From an uncultured Halieaceae bacterium (GTDB lineage: Bacteria; Pseudomonadota; Gammaproteobacteria; Pseudomonadales; Halieaceae), in the NCBI GenBank assembly GCA_938074045.1, contig CALJGI010000031.1, positions 1 to 64,000 on the forward strand: a stretch of 64,000 bases of DNA. Direction: 5' to 3'. The notes under the pieces were generated by a model. That model did no database searches and had not been told where the DNA came from. It saw nothing but the letters and a program-made list of their open reading frames with translations. Every line of letters begins with the position of its first letter. The stretch's first letter is position 1. Of the stretch, positions 51,625-60,447 are shown one piece after another. The translations under genes were made by a program, and so were the position numbers.

Positions 51625-52818
51625 GTGAAAAAACTGCTTTTGGGTTTGGCGATTATTATAGTTCTGATACTGATGGTGCCGGTGGGTATGCTGGCGGGTG
51701 GGGTTATCAGTATGTCCAGTTTCACCATGGCGTGGAACACGATCACCGGTACAGGAGGTGACGCCGTGTCGGACACCCAGATCAAGAATCGCTATCTGAC
51801 TCCAGCGGGGTTTTCTGTCAGCCTGTTCGAGGCGGACATACCCAAGGCCCGGATGTTGCGCTTCACCAGCACAGGCGATTTACTGGTGTCCCGTCCGAAG
51901 TCAGGCGATGTGGTATTGCTGCATAAAGATGCCGATGGGGACAATGTCGCCGATGGCAGGACCACATTGTTATCAAACCTGAATCTACCCCTGGGTATAG
52001 ACCTGCACGATGGCTGGCTGTACATCGCGGAGCAAGAACAAGTGGGCAGGGTGGCCTACGACGCAGAGACCAGAACCCTGGTGGGTGAATACCAACCCAT
52101 AGTGACTGGCCTGACCGGGGATGGAAACCATTGGCAGAAGGTGTTGCGGGTGGGGCCCGATGAGCGTCTGTATCTCACCCAAGGATCTACCTGCAATGTG
52201 TGTGTAGAAGAAGACCAAATGCGCGCCACGATGATGCGGTTCTCCCTGGATGGCAGCGATCCCGAGATGGTGGCCACCGGCCTGCGCAACAGCGTGGGCT
52301 TTGATTGGGCGCCCTGGAGCGGCGAACTCTATGCCACGGATAACGGGCGCGACCTGCTCGGTGATGACTACCCACCCTGCGAACTTAATCGCATAGAGGA
52401 CAACGGCTTTTATGGGTGGCCGTACTATCATGCCGACAACCAGCCCGATCCGGATATGGGGTCTGACCCCTTTTCCAGCGAGCGATTACCCCTGGCGCCG
52501 GCGCACAGTTTTCGTGCCCACAATGCGCCACTGGGCATTCGATTTATCGATCCAACCGGTTTGCCTGACGAATTTGTGCGCAGTGCTCTGGTTGCACTAC
52601 ATGGGTCCTGGAATCGCAGTGAGCCAGACGGCTACAAGGTGGTTTCGCTGCACTGGACGGACAGCGGTATCGAGGAACGGCCATTCCTCGACGGCTTTAA
52701 TGTGGATGGCGATATTATCGGCCGCCCAGTCGATGTAGAGCGCGGCCCGGATGGCGCAATCTATGTGTCTGACGATTACGCCGGCGCGATATATCGCGTG
52801 GCATATACGGGAGGCTAG
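51625..52818 (+). CDS. PQQ-dependent sugar dehydrogenase (sorbosone dehydrogenase family)
   Basis: A 397-residue protein with an N-terminal helix (about 3-27: anchor or signal) and a six-bladed propeller fold with repeated blades (MLRFTSTGDLLVSRPKSGDVVL; PLGIDLHDGWLYIAEQEQVGRV) and the catalytic-type region GNHWQKVLRVGPDERLYLTQGS. The family oxidises aldoses using PQQ. A partial palindrome (GGGGTCTGACCCC plus TTTT at 52458-52474) lies in the coding region, read as MGSDPF. It is 4 nt from the next gene and probably the first gene of the cluster 51.6-57.5 kb. Confidence 0.82.
   Translation: MKKLLLGLAIIIVLILMVPVGMLAGGVISMSSFTMAWNTITGTGGDAVSDTQIKNRYLTPAGFSVSLFEADIPKARMLRFTSTGDLLVSRPKSGDVVLLHKDADGDNVADGRTTLLSNLNLPLGIDLHDGWLYIAEQEQVGRVAYDAETRTLVGEYQPIVTGLTGDGNHWQKVLRVGPDERLYLTQGSTCNVCVEEDQMRATMMRFSLDGSDPEMVATGLRNSVGFDWAPWSGELYATDNGRDLLGDDYPPCELNRIEDNGFYGWPYYHADNQPDPDMGSDPFSSERLPLAPAHSFRAHNAPLGIRFIDPTGLPDEFVRSALVALHGSWNRSEPDGYKVVSLHWTDSGIEERPFLDGFNVDGDIIGRPVDVERGPDGAIYVSDDYAGAIYRVAYTGG
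52458..52474. repeat. partial palindrome copy inside the sugar dehydrogenase gene
   Basis: GGGGTCTGACCCCTTTT has the core and right T-run of the family but no left A-run (the left side is ATAT). It is read in frame as MGSDPF in a surface loop of the propeller. It may be a real copy or chance; the full GGGGTCTGACCCC core makes chance less likely. Confidence 0.6.
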
Positions 52819-52822
52819 GGTG

Positions 52823-54196
52823 ATGGATGCTCGGGCGGTGCAAAGCGTCGCTGACGCCAGGCGTATTGTCGAGGAGCGCCAGCTCACGCACGTCAAGGTC
52901 GCTGTGTTTGATATGGATGGCGTTATGCGCGGCAAGTACATGAGCCGCGCCAAGTTTTTATCCGCGCTGGACAAAGGGTTTGGCTTTTGTGACGTGGTGC
53001 TGGGTTGGGACTCCAACGATCAGCTTTATGAAAAACCGGGAGTGGCCTACACCGGCTGGCACACGGGTTACCCGGATGCTGAGGTTCGCATTGTGCCGGA
53101 GAGTTGTCGCGAACTGCCCTATGAACCCGGCATGCTACTGTTTCTCGCCGAGTTTACTGGGGATGCCGCAGCCATTTGCCCGCGGCGCACGCTGGCACGG
53201 GTCATAGAGCGGGCCGCCGGGATGGGCTTTTCTGTCAACGCCGCGCTTGAATACGAGTTTTTCCTGTTTGAGGAAACACCAGACTCTGTGCGTGCCAAAG
53301 GTTATAGGGATCTGCAGCCAGCCACGCCGGGTTTTTTCGGGTATTCGATGTTGCGTAACTCCGTGCACGCGGATTGGTATCAGGAGTTGTTGGCGCTGGG
53401 TGAGAGCATGGACTTCCCCATCGAGGGTCTGCATACAGAAACAGGCCCTGGCGTGCTGGAGGCGGCCATTGCCGTCGATGATGTATCTGCAGCGGCAGAC
53501 AAGGCGGCCCTGTTCAAAACCTTTTGCAAGGTGTGGGCGCAGCGGCGGGATATGATGGCCACATTTATGGCAAAGTGGTCTAACGATTATCCGGGACAGA
53601 GCGGCCACATCCATTTATCCCTGGTGGATACAGAACAGAATTCTGTGTTTTACGATGCCAGCGCCGAACACGGCATAAGTGATTTGCAGCGGTACTTTGT
53701 TGCGGGACAGCAGCGTCTTATGCCCGCATTTCTAGCCATGATTGCCCAGACCGTCAACGCGTATTCCAGATTGATTCCCGGCTATTGGGCGCCTACTCAT
53801 GCCACCTGGGGTATTGAGAATCGGACCACAGCGCTGCGTGTTATTCCGGGGTCCGCGGCTTCCCAGCGGGTAGAACATAGACTGGCTTCCGCCGATGCCA
53901 ATCCCTACCTGGCGCTGGCCGCTGCGCTGGCTTCAGGGCTACATGGCATTGAACACAGACTCGAGCCGCTGCCCGTGGTGACGGGTAATGCTTACGAACA
54001 GGAGCACCCCAAAGAACTGGTGTTGCCGGCCACGTTAAGCGCGGCGGCGGATCGCTTGCGCCAATCCAGCGAAGCGCGATCGTGGTTTGGCGATGCCTTG
54101 GTAGATCATTTCGCCGCAACGCGTGAGTGGGAGGAACAACAGTTTCGGGGTCATATTACCGACTGGGAGATGCAGCGCTATTTTGAAATCATTTGA
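52823..54196 (+). CDS. glutamine synthetase-like glutamate-amine ligase
   Basis: A 457-residue protein of the glutamine synthetase superfamily: N-terminal AVFDMDGVMRGKYM-type beta-grasp segment, LEYEFFLFEE (metal Glu), LHTETGPGVLEAAI (ExGPGQxE-like), SGHIHLSL (His metal ligand) and the ENRTTALRVI block. It is of the type that ligates glutamate to amines (gamma-glutamyl-amine ligases, type III-like), not a canonical GlnA. The ATG at 52823 has a GGGAGG eight nt upstream. The next gene starts inside its 3' end. Substrate unknown. Confidence 0.88.
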   Translation: MDARAVQSVADARRIVEERQLTHVKVAVFDMDGVMRGKYMSRAKFLSALDKGFGFCDVVLGWDSNDQLYEKPGVAYTGWHTGYPDAEVRIVPESCRELPYEPGMLLFLAEFTGDAAAICPRRTLARVIERAAGMGFSVNAALEYEFFLFEETPDSVRAKGYRDLQPATPGFFGYSMLRNSVHADWYQELLALGESMDFPIEGLHTETGPGVLEAAIAVDDVSAAADKAALFKTFCKVWAQRRDMMATFMAKWSNDYPGQSGHIHLSLVDTEQNSVFYDASAEHGISDLQRYFVAGQQRLMPAFLAMIAQTVNAYSRLIPGYWAPTHATWGIENRTTALRVIPGSAASQRVEHRLASADANPYLALAAALASGLHGIEHRLEPLPVVTGNAYEQEHPKELVLPATLSAAADRLRQSSEARSWFGDALVDHFAATREWEEQQFRGHITDWEMQRYFEII

Positions 54197-55361
54197 TCCG
54201 GGCTACTTTAAAGCTCGATGGAATTATCCAACCACCATGCGGGTGGGGCCTGGCATTGTGCGCGGTGTTGCGCGGGAGTGTGCGGAACTTGGTATCAATC
54301 GCCCCCTGATCGTTACCGACCCGGGTATAGCGGCGTTGCCCATGATAGAAGTGCTGCAGGACTCTCTAAAGACTGCTGATCTCGTTCCCGTTGTGTTTGC
54401 CGATATCAAAAGTAATCCCACTGGAGAAAACATTGCGGCCGGGGTAGAGGTGTTTTGTGCCGGTGATCACGACGGCGTGATAGCGCTTGGTGGTGGTTCG
54501 GCGGTGGATGCGGGCAAGGCTATCGCACTGGTGGCCAGGCAGACTCGATCGCTATTTGATTTTGTGGATGAGGGCGATAACTGGCGCCATGCGGACGAGG
54601 CGGCGATCGCCCCTGTTATCGCCATACCGACCACCGCAGGAACGGGGTCTGAGGTGGGTCGCGCATCGGTGATTACCGATACAGCCGAGCGCTGCAAGAA
54701 AGTGATTTTTCATCCCCTGATGATGCCTGCCCGGGTCATCATGGATCCAGAGCTCACCGTCGGTCTGCCCCGCAACCTGACCGCGGCGACGGGTATGGAT
54801 GCCCTGTCCCACAATCTCGAAGCGCTGTGTGCACCAGGTTATCACCCAATGGCTGAGGGCATTGCCCTGGAAGGCATCAGACTGGTGCGCGAATTTTTGC
54901 CCCGGGTCTGCGCAGATGGTGCAGACCTGGAGGCCCGTACCCAGATGTTGGTGGCATCCAGTATGGGGGCTACGTCGTTTCAGCGTGGGCTTGGCGCTAT
55001 GCACGCGTTATCACATTCTCTGGGCGCACTGTACGACAGTCACCATGGACTGCTTAACGCCATTGTTATGCCCTATGTTTTAAGCACCAATGCGGAGGTG
55101 ATAGCTGAGCCGTTGACCCGGGTGGCGCGCTACCTTGATCTCCCCGGACAGTCCGCTGCGTCATTTCTGGAGTGGGTGCTGCAATTGCGCGCAGAACTGG
55201 ATATCCCGCACACGCTCTCGGAGATTGGCATCGACACCGCTGAGGCGATTCTGGTTGGTGATATGGCTGTCGTAGATCCAACAGCGGCGACTAATCCGAT
55301 TCCTTTTGAATCCTCAGAATACGCTGCACTGTTCAAACGAGCGGTCGAAGGCGTGTTGTGA
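54183..55361 (+). CDS. iron-containing alcohol dehydrogenase
   Basis: A 392-residue Fe-ADH family enzyme: NYPTTMRVGPG start, GGGSAVDAGKAIAL for NAD binding near residue 106, PTTAGTGSEVGRASVI near 155, metal-site MDALSHNLEAL near 208 and AMHALSHSLGALYDSHHGL near 278 with the other His ligands. I use TTG 54183, which overlaps the end of the ligase gene by 14 nt and gives the right N-terminus. Alcohol or aldehyde substrate unknown. The ligase/dehydrogenase pairing suggests catabolism of an amino alcohol or amine; this is inference. Confidence 0.88.
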   Translation: MKSFDPGYFKARWNYPTTMRVGPGIVRGVARECAELGINRPLIVTDPGIAALPMIEVLQDSLKTADLVPVVFADIKSNPTGENIAAGVEVFCAGDHDGVIALGGGSAVDAGKAIALVARQTRSLFDFVDEGDNWRHADEAAIAPVIAIPTTAGTGSEVGRASVITDTAERCKKVIFHPLMMPARVIMDPELTVGLPRNLTAATGMDALSHNLEALCAPGYHPMAEGIALEGIRLVREFLPRVCADGADLEARTQMLVASSMGATSFQRGLGAMHALSHSLGALYDSHHGLLNAIVMPYVLSTNAEVIAEPLTRVARYLDLPGQSAASFLEWVLQLRAELDIPHTLSEIGIDTAEAILVGDMAVVDPTAATNPIPFESSEYAALFKRAVEGVL

Positions 55362-56179
55362 GGGAGCGTGAAAACCCGGCGCCCAAGACGCTACTGAGTG
55401 AATTGTCCAAACCTTTCGCGCGCGCGCGGCGACGCTACATCAAACGGAAGTATCGCAATCAACCGCGCTTTCGTGCTTTTCCCGGCGTCGACGGGCAGGT
55501 GCTCGATGCCTGCATCGCACATAACCACTTCGGGGCCTACTGTGTGCCCTGGCACCTCAGAAAACGCCCGGCGGCGCGCAAAGTATTTGCTGGCACGGCG
55601 TATGAGGAGGCGACCATCAACCTGATGGTCGGAGAATGCAATGAAGGCGACATGGTGCACGCGGGTACCTTTTTTGGCGATTTCTTGCCGGCGCTGAGCC
55701 GGGGAGTGGAGAGCGGCGCTGCGATCTGGGCCTTCGAACCTAATCGCGAAAGTTTCCGCTGTGCTGATCTGACTTGTCGACTAAATAACCTGAACAACGT
55801 GCAACTAGAGCATGCTGGTCTTGGTGCGGAAATGAGCGAGCTTGCTATAAGGATCGCCGACGAAGGGGGGCGTCGATTGGGTGGTAAAAGCCATCTGCTG
55901 GCAGAATCATACGAGGATCAGGCCGCTGGCGTGGAACAGGTGCGGGTGGTGACCGTGGATGAGGCGGTGCCCGCTGAACGATCGGTGAGCGTAGTGCAGC
56001 TCGACGTTGAGGGTTTTGAAACGCAGGCTCTAGCGGGAGCCATGGGTACGATTACACGTTGCCGACCGCTGATCATTCTGGAAACGCTTCCACCCCAGAA
56101 CTGGATAGACGAAAATCTGGTTCCCCTGGGTTATCACATGGCTGAAATGGTCGACCGAAACTTTGTCTTCAGAATTTAA
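55358..56179 (+). CDS. FkbM family methyltransferase
   Basis: A 273-residue protein with the FkbM SAM-methyltransferase fold: VHAGTFFGDFLPAL (glycine-rich motif I), FEPNRESFRC (acidic loop), DVEGFETQALAGAMGTI (motif with DxEG) and LIILETLPPQNW. N-terminal ~50 residues are basic (ARRRYIKRKYRNQ). FkbM enzymes O-methylate sugars or other hydroxyls of surface glycans. The GTG at 55358 overlaps the dehydrogenase stop (GTGA). Its 3' end overlaps the next gene by 17 nt. Confidence 0.88.
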   Translation: MRERENPAPKTLLSELSKPFARARRRYIKRKYRNQPRFRAFPGVDGQVLDACIAHNHFGAYCVPWHLRKRPAARKVFAGTAYEEATINLMVGECNEGDMVHAGTFFGDFLPALSRGVESGAAIWAFEPNRESFRCADLTCRLNNLNNVQLEHAGLGAEMSELAIRIADEGGRRLGGKSHLLAESYEDQAAGVEQVRVVTVDEAVPAERSVSVVQLDVEGFETQALAGAMGTITRCRPLIILETLPPQNWIDENLVPLGYHMAEMVDRNFVFRI

Positions 56180-57464
56180 TCAGCGCAGCTCGGCGTTGCC
56201 GATAGTCTATGCCGTTCTTGGTATGGCTATATTGGGATATTTTGCGTTCTTCCTCTATGGGCGTGCACTTAATATGCCCTACCACGATGATATTCTGGAT
56301 ATTCTCAAGTTTGTACTTGCCATGCATGACAGTCAGTCCCTGGCGGATTCTCTGGCCGCTGTATTTGAGCAGTACAATGATCATCGGACTGGCGCTTCGC
56401 GGCTGGTTTATTACAGCTTATTTCTCATGCAGGGTGAAGTTGATTTCCGGACAATAACCTTTGTCGCCAACCTCGCCTTACCATTGCTAGCGCTGCTCTA
56501 TGTCAGTTCCCTGGCAGCGGAGGCGCGGCGTTACCGCCTCTGGGTTTTGGTTATCGGTCTGTTTATCCTCTGTCAGCCCCGGGCTTACGGATTGGTACTG
56601 TGGGCGATGTCTTCATTCGCATTCTATTACGTGTGTTTCTATGCTTTTGTTACCTTGCATTTGCTGCATCGTCCAGGTCTGCTCCCGTTTGTCGGTGCCC
56701 TGGCAGCCGCGACGGCCTGCAGTTTTAGCCTGGCTTCCGGGCAGCTTATCTGGGTGCTGGGTCTGGTGAGCTTGATATGGCAGATCTTCGCACTGCGTAA
56801 CCGGTCTGTGGCGGTGCTGCCGGTCTGGTTGTTGGTCTCTGTCGCTGTTTTAGCGCTTTATCGTTACCAGTTTTCCAGTCCGAACACGATCAGTGCCATG
56901 CTGATCTATTTCTGGCAGACGCCCTGTCACCATATTGGCTACTTCCTGGCCATTGTTGGCAGCGGCTTCGGTTTTGATCATTTGCCGATTTCCCTGGCCA
57001 TTGGTGTTGCCGTGACCTCGTTTATTATTTGGGTCACTGGTCGCGACCTGCTTGATGGCCGGTTGACGGCATTACATTTCTTTACCGCCTTTATGCTGGC
57101 GGCGGTGCTGGTGATCGCCATGGGACGAGCGCCATATTCAAATCTGGACTATGCCCTGGTCGATCGTTACAGCTTTGCGTCACTCAATATTTTGTTGTGC
57201 GCACTGGTGCTGTGGTTAAACCGAGGCGTTGAGGTTAGCGTTACGAGACAGGCAGTCCTGCTTGGTCTGGCCATGACTTTCTCGTTGGCCAGCTATCGCC
57301 ATTACACGCCGCTGATGGACGAGAATCGCGCGTTGCGAACAGAACAATTCGAACGGGGGATGTACTGGGTATTCGGTCACCCGTTCCACGATACGGCGAG
57401 CATTGTGCGCCGTGCCATCGAACTCGGTATTTATCGGCCGCCAGATTCCTCGACCAGTTCCTGA
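56163..57464 (+). CDS. polytopic membrane protein, glycosyltransferase-C-like
   Basis: A 433-residue protein with about ten to twelve membrane helices and an early periplasmic loop containing PYHDD, reminiscent of the first-loop acidic motif of GT-C membrane glycosyltransferases. No soluble domain is seen. The TTG at 56163 starts inside the end of fkbM; an ATG at 56223 is a possible later start. It may transfer or flip a sugar related to the methyltransferase next door. Its 3' end overlaps the convergent marR-type gene by 34 nt. Family not firmly identified. Confidence 0.6.
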   Translation: MSSEFNQRSSALPIVYAVLGMAILGYFAFFLYGRALNMPYHDDILDILKFVLAMHDSQSLADSLAAVFEQYNDHRTGASRLVYYSLFLMQGEVDFRTITFVANLALPLLALLYVSSLAAEARRYRLWVLVIGLFILCQPRAYGLVLWAMSSFAFYYVCFYAFVTLHLLHRPGLLPFVGALAAATACSFSLASGQLIWVLGLVSLIWQIFALRNRSVAVLPVWLLVSVAVLALYRYQFSSPNTISAMLIYFWQTPCHHIGYFLAIVGSGFGFDHLPISLAIGVAVTSFIIWVTGRDLLDGRLTALHFFTAFMLAAVLVIAMGRAPYSNLDYALVDRYSFASLNILLCALVLWLNRGVEVSVTRQAVLLGLAMTFSLASYRHYTPLMDENRALRTEQFERGMYWVFGHPFHDTASIVRRAIELGIYRPPDSSTSS

Positions 57465-57904
57465 ATTCGTCGGTCCAGCTTGGCGACCAGTCGCAGCAGA
57501 TCCCGCTGTTCACCGCTGGTCAGACCATTCAGCAGTTCCTGCTCCCACGCCAGCACGCGCGGCACCAGTTTCCGGTACATCGCTGTGCCCGCTTTGGTCA
57601 GCGCCAGATCGCGGCTGCGGCTATCAAGCGCTGAGGGCTGTTGCCTGATCAATCCACGTTCCGTCAGTGAGTTCACGGCGCGTGACACCTTGGTTTTTTC
57701 CATACTGGTCAACGCCACGATAGTTCGGGCGTGAAGCGTTTCGTGCTCGGCGATATTTGCTATCACCCGCCACTCTGGAATAGTTAACCCGTAGTCTGTC
57801 GCATAGATCTGTGACAGATCCTGGCTGACTCGATCTGCCAGTCGATTGAGAACATAGGGAAGAAAGCCATCCAGTTGCAAGGTGTGTTGATCGGTGAGAG
57901 CCAT
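57431..57904 (-). CDS. MarR family regulator of the homogentisate genes
   Basis: A 157-residue MarR-type winged-helix protein: YGLTIPEWRVIANIAE, LHARTIVALTSMEKTKVSRAVNSLTERGLI (recognition helix) and DSRSRDLALTKAGTAMY (wing). It is divergent from hmgA, and the 186-nt intergenic region contains a clear promoter with repeats at the -10, so it most likely represses hmgA-fah-maiA and responds to homogentisate or a related acid. The repression role is inference from position. Its 3' end overlaps the membrane protein gene. Confidence 0.9.
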   Translation of the reverse strand: MALTDQHTLQLDGFLPYVLNRLADRVSQDLSQIYATDYGLTIPEWRVIANIAEHETLHARTIVALTSMEKTKVSRAVNSLTERGLIRQQPSALDSRSRDLALTKAGTAMYRKLVPRVLAWEQELLNGLTSGEQRDLLRLVAKLDRRIQELVEESGGR

Positions 57905-57979
57905 AGTTTTCCCGTTTGTTTTCCCTGTTTGCCGCTCTGACAGTACGCGATTTACTTCACGTGTATGGCAGATTATGCG

Positions 57980-58008
57980 TTGACAATAGATGCAAATGCA
58001 ACTAATAT
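57980..58008 (+). promoter_or_regulatory. sigma-70 promoter of the hmgA operon
   Basis: TTGACA at 57980-57985 and TAATAT at 58003-58008 with an ideal 17-bp spacer. The -35 is a perfect consensus and the -10 has five of six. Transcription would start near 58015 and run into hmgA (ATG 58091). Repeats that overlap the -10 are described separately. Confidence 0.85.
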
Positions 58009-58029
58009 AGTTACATATGCAACTAATAT
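57997..58029. promoter_or_regulatory. probable MarR operator repeats
   Basis: TGCAACTAATAT occurs twice as an exact direct repeat, at 57997-58008 and 58018-58029, 21 bp apart (two helical turns). Between them AACTA-ATA-TAGTT (58000-58012) is a perfect palindrome centred on the -10 box. A MarR dimer bound here would block the polymerase at the hmgA promoter. The regulator gene lies directly upstream in divergent orientation. Confidence 0.7.
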
Positions 58030-58090
58030 TCTTGCGCTAGACCAAACAGAACGGCCCTGGGGATCATTGCGCAGGGCAGGGGTACAATCA

Positions 58091-59410
58091 ATGAACAGTA
58101 CTGAATATGAGGGGTTGAATACGAGAGACTTCCTCAGTGGATTCGGCAACGAGCATGAAACCGAGGCGCTGCCAGGGGCATTGCCGCAGGGACAATTCAG
58201 CCCGCAACAGGCGCCCTATGGTCTCTATTCGGAACAGTTTTCCTCTACCGCCTTTACCGCGCCGCGAGCACAAAATCGTCGCACCTGGTTTTATCGTATT
58301 CGTCCATCGGTTGTGCAGGGTGATTTCCAGCCCTGGTCGCAGCCGCGGGTACTGACCGCCCCCCACGTCGGCGCGCCCACTCCACCGGATATGATGCGCT
58401 GGGATCCGCTGGAATTACCCTCTACCCCGACAGATTTTGTTGAAGGCTTGGTGACGATAGCGGTAAACGGTGATGCCGCCGCCCAGCAGGGCATGGGCAT
58501 TCATTTGTATGCGGCCAACCGATCCATGCAGCGGCGTTACTTTTACAGCGCTGATGGCGAACTGTTGATCGTTCCCCAGGTGGGAGGATTGCAGCTGCGG
58601 ACCGAATGCGGGCATCTCTCCATCGCGCCTGGCCATATTGCGGTTATTCCCCGGGGCATGAAATTTTCTGTTGTTCTGGAAGACGATCAGGCACGTGGCT
58701 ATATGGCTGAAAACTACGGTGCGCCGTTCACGCTGCCCGAACGCGGGCCGGTCGGCGCCAACGGCTATGCCAATGAGCGGGATTTTCAATACCCGGTAGC
58801 TGCCTTCGAAGATGAGGATGTTGCCTGCGAATTGCTGTGCAAGTTCGACGGGCAGTTGTATCGCGCCGATATGGATCACTCTCCCCTGGATGTGGTGGCG
58901 TGGACTGGCACCTCCGCTCCCTATCGTTACGATCTCTCACGCTTCAATGTCATGGGATCGGTCAGCTACGATCATCCTGATCCAAGTATCTATACCGTGC
59001 TGTCTTCGCCGTCAGATACGCCAGGTGTGGCCAATATCGATTTTGTGATCTTCCCGCCCCGCTGGATGGTTGCTGAGGACACATTCCGTCCGCCGTGGTA
59101 CCACCGCAATGTGATGAGCGAGTTCATGGGGCTGATTGAGGGAGTCTATGATGCCAAGGAACACGGGTTTGTTCCCGGTGGTGCCAGTCTGCACAATACA
59201 ATGAGTCCGCACGGCCCCGAGGCCAGTGTGTTCAAGCGGGCCAGCACTGTGGATCTGCAGCCGGAGCGGTATAGCGACACCATGGCGTTTATGCTGGAGT
59301 CACGCTACCTGATTCGACCCACGAAGTGGGCGCTGGAAACACCGCTGCGCCAAGCTGATTACGCGCGCTGCTGGGATGGTATTGAAAAACTCTTTACCGG
59401 TTCTTTATAG
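58091..59410 (+). CDS. hmgA: homogentisate 1,2-dioxygenase
   Basis: A 439-residue cupin-type iron enzyme that opens the ring of homogentisate to maleylacetoacetate in tyrosine/phenylalanine degradation. It starts [17 protein letters not shown], the family hallmark, and carries the iron region [15 protein letters not shown] and the downstream [15 protein letters not shown] with the conserved His/Glu ligands. The ATG at 58091 gives the family length; the upstream in-frame extension runs through the promoter and is not used. First gene of the hmgA-fah-maiA operon. Confidence 0.97.
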   Translation: MNSTEYEGLNTRDFLSGFGNEHETEALPGALPQGQFSPQQAPYGLYSEQFSSTAFTAPRAQNRRTWFYRIRPSVVQGDFQPWSQPRVLTAPHVGAPTPPDMMRWDPLELPSTPTDFVEGLVTIAVNGDAAAQQGMGIHLYAANRSMQRRYFYSADGELLIVPQVGGLQLRTECGHLSIAPGHIAVIPRGMKFSVVLEDDQARGYMAENYGAPFTLPERGPVGANGYANERDFQYPVAAFEDEDVACELLCKFDGQLYRADMDHSPLDVVAWTGTSAPYRYDLSRFNVMGSVSYDHPDPSIYTVLSSPSDTPGVANIDFVIFPPRWMVAEDTFRPPWYHRNVMSEFMGLIEGVYDAKEHGFVPGGASLHNTMSPHGPEASVFKRASTVDLQPERYSDTMAFMLESRYLIRPTKWALETPLRQADYARCWDGIEKLFTGSL

Positions 59411-59424
59411 GAGATAGCCCGATT

Positions 59425-60414
59425 ATGAAACTTGCCAGTCTGAAGTCCGGCCGAGATGGTCGTTTGCTTGTGGTCAGTCGAGATTTGACCCGTGCCGTCG
59501 CTGCCGATGACATAGCATCGACTATGCAGGAAGCACTGGATAACTGGTCGCAGTGTGCTCCCCGACTTACTGCATTGTTTGAGGAGTTGCAGGCGGGGCC
59601 GGTTGCGGGGGAGTTTGCCTTCGATACAGCTGCTGTTGCAGCGCCGCTGCCCCGTAGTTATCACTGGGCCGATGGTAGCGCCTATGTGACACACGTAGAG
59701 CTGGTACGTAAAGCGCGCGGTGCGGAACTGCCGGAGTCATTCTGGACCGATCCCCTTATGTACATGGGTGCCTCTGACGCGTTTATTGGTGCTGAAGATG
59801 ATGTAGAAGTAGAGAGTGAAGATTGGGGAATTGATTTCGAAGCTGAAGTTGCTGTGTTTACCGATGACGTGCCCGCTGGAACCAGCGCGCAAGCCGCGGG
59901 GGACCACATCGTATTGTTTGCACTGGTCAATGATGTATCGCTGCGTAACCTGATTCCCGGTGAGTTGGCAAAGCAGTTTGGTTTTTATCAATCAAAACCT
60001 CAGACATCGTTTACCCCCGTGGCTGTGACTCCGGATGAGTTAGGCGAGGCCTGGGATGGTGCGCGACTGCACCTGCCGCTTATTGCCCGGCTCAATGACG
60101 AGCAGATTGGTGCACCTAATGCCGGCGTCGATATGACCTTTGACTTCGGTCAGCTTATTGCTCATGCGGCGAAGGCCCGGGGCCTTGTGGCGGGAACGGT
60201 GGTAGGTTCAGGTACGGTGTCGAATCAGGGTAGCCAAGATGGATCATGTTGCCTGGCTGAAGTCAGATGCCTGGAGACAATCGCCGACGGACAACCGTCC
60301 ACACCCTTTATGTCCTTTGGTGACAGGGTCGAAATCGAAATGCTTGCTAGTGACGGTCAGTCTATTTTTGGCAAGATAGACCAGAAGGTTAAACAATACT
60401 GGCCGCCCCGGTAG
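59425..60414 (+). CDS. fumarylacetoacetate hydrolase family enzyme
   Basis: A 329-residue enzyme with the FAH C-terminal fold: DWGIDFEAEVAVFT (metal-binding Glu residues), LVNDVSLRNLIPGELAKQFGF, QSKPQTSFTPVAVTPDELG, and GTVSNQGSQDG. In this operon it most likely splits fumarylacetoacetate to fumarate and acetoacetate, the last step of homogentisate catabolism. The N-terminal domain (~80 residues) is of the bacterial short type. It lies 14 nt after hmgA and 33 nt before maiA. Confidence 0.92.
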   Translation: MKLASLKSGRDGRLLVVSRDLTRAVAADDIASTMQEALDNWSQCAPRLTALFEELQAGPVAGEFAFDTAAVAAPLPRSYHWADGSAYVTHVELVRKARGAELPESFWTDPLMYMGASDAFIGAEDDVEVESEDWGIDFEAEVAVFTDDVPAGTSAQAAGDHIVLFALVNDVSLRNLIPGELAKQFGFYQSKPQTSFTPVAVTPDELGEAWDGARLHLPLIARLNDEQIGAPNAGVDMTFDFGQLIAHAAKARGLVAGTVVGSGTVSNQGSQDGSCCLAEVRCLETIADGQPSTPFMSFGDRVEIEMLASDGQSIFGKIDQKVKQYWPPR

Positions 60415-60447
60415 ACGCGATACCTGTGGGGTGCAGAGGAGGGCAGC

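Noticed and set aside
57965-58090. Upstream in-frame extension of hmgA
   Set aside because: It would translate through the promoter and operator; the recognised family start is at 58091.
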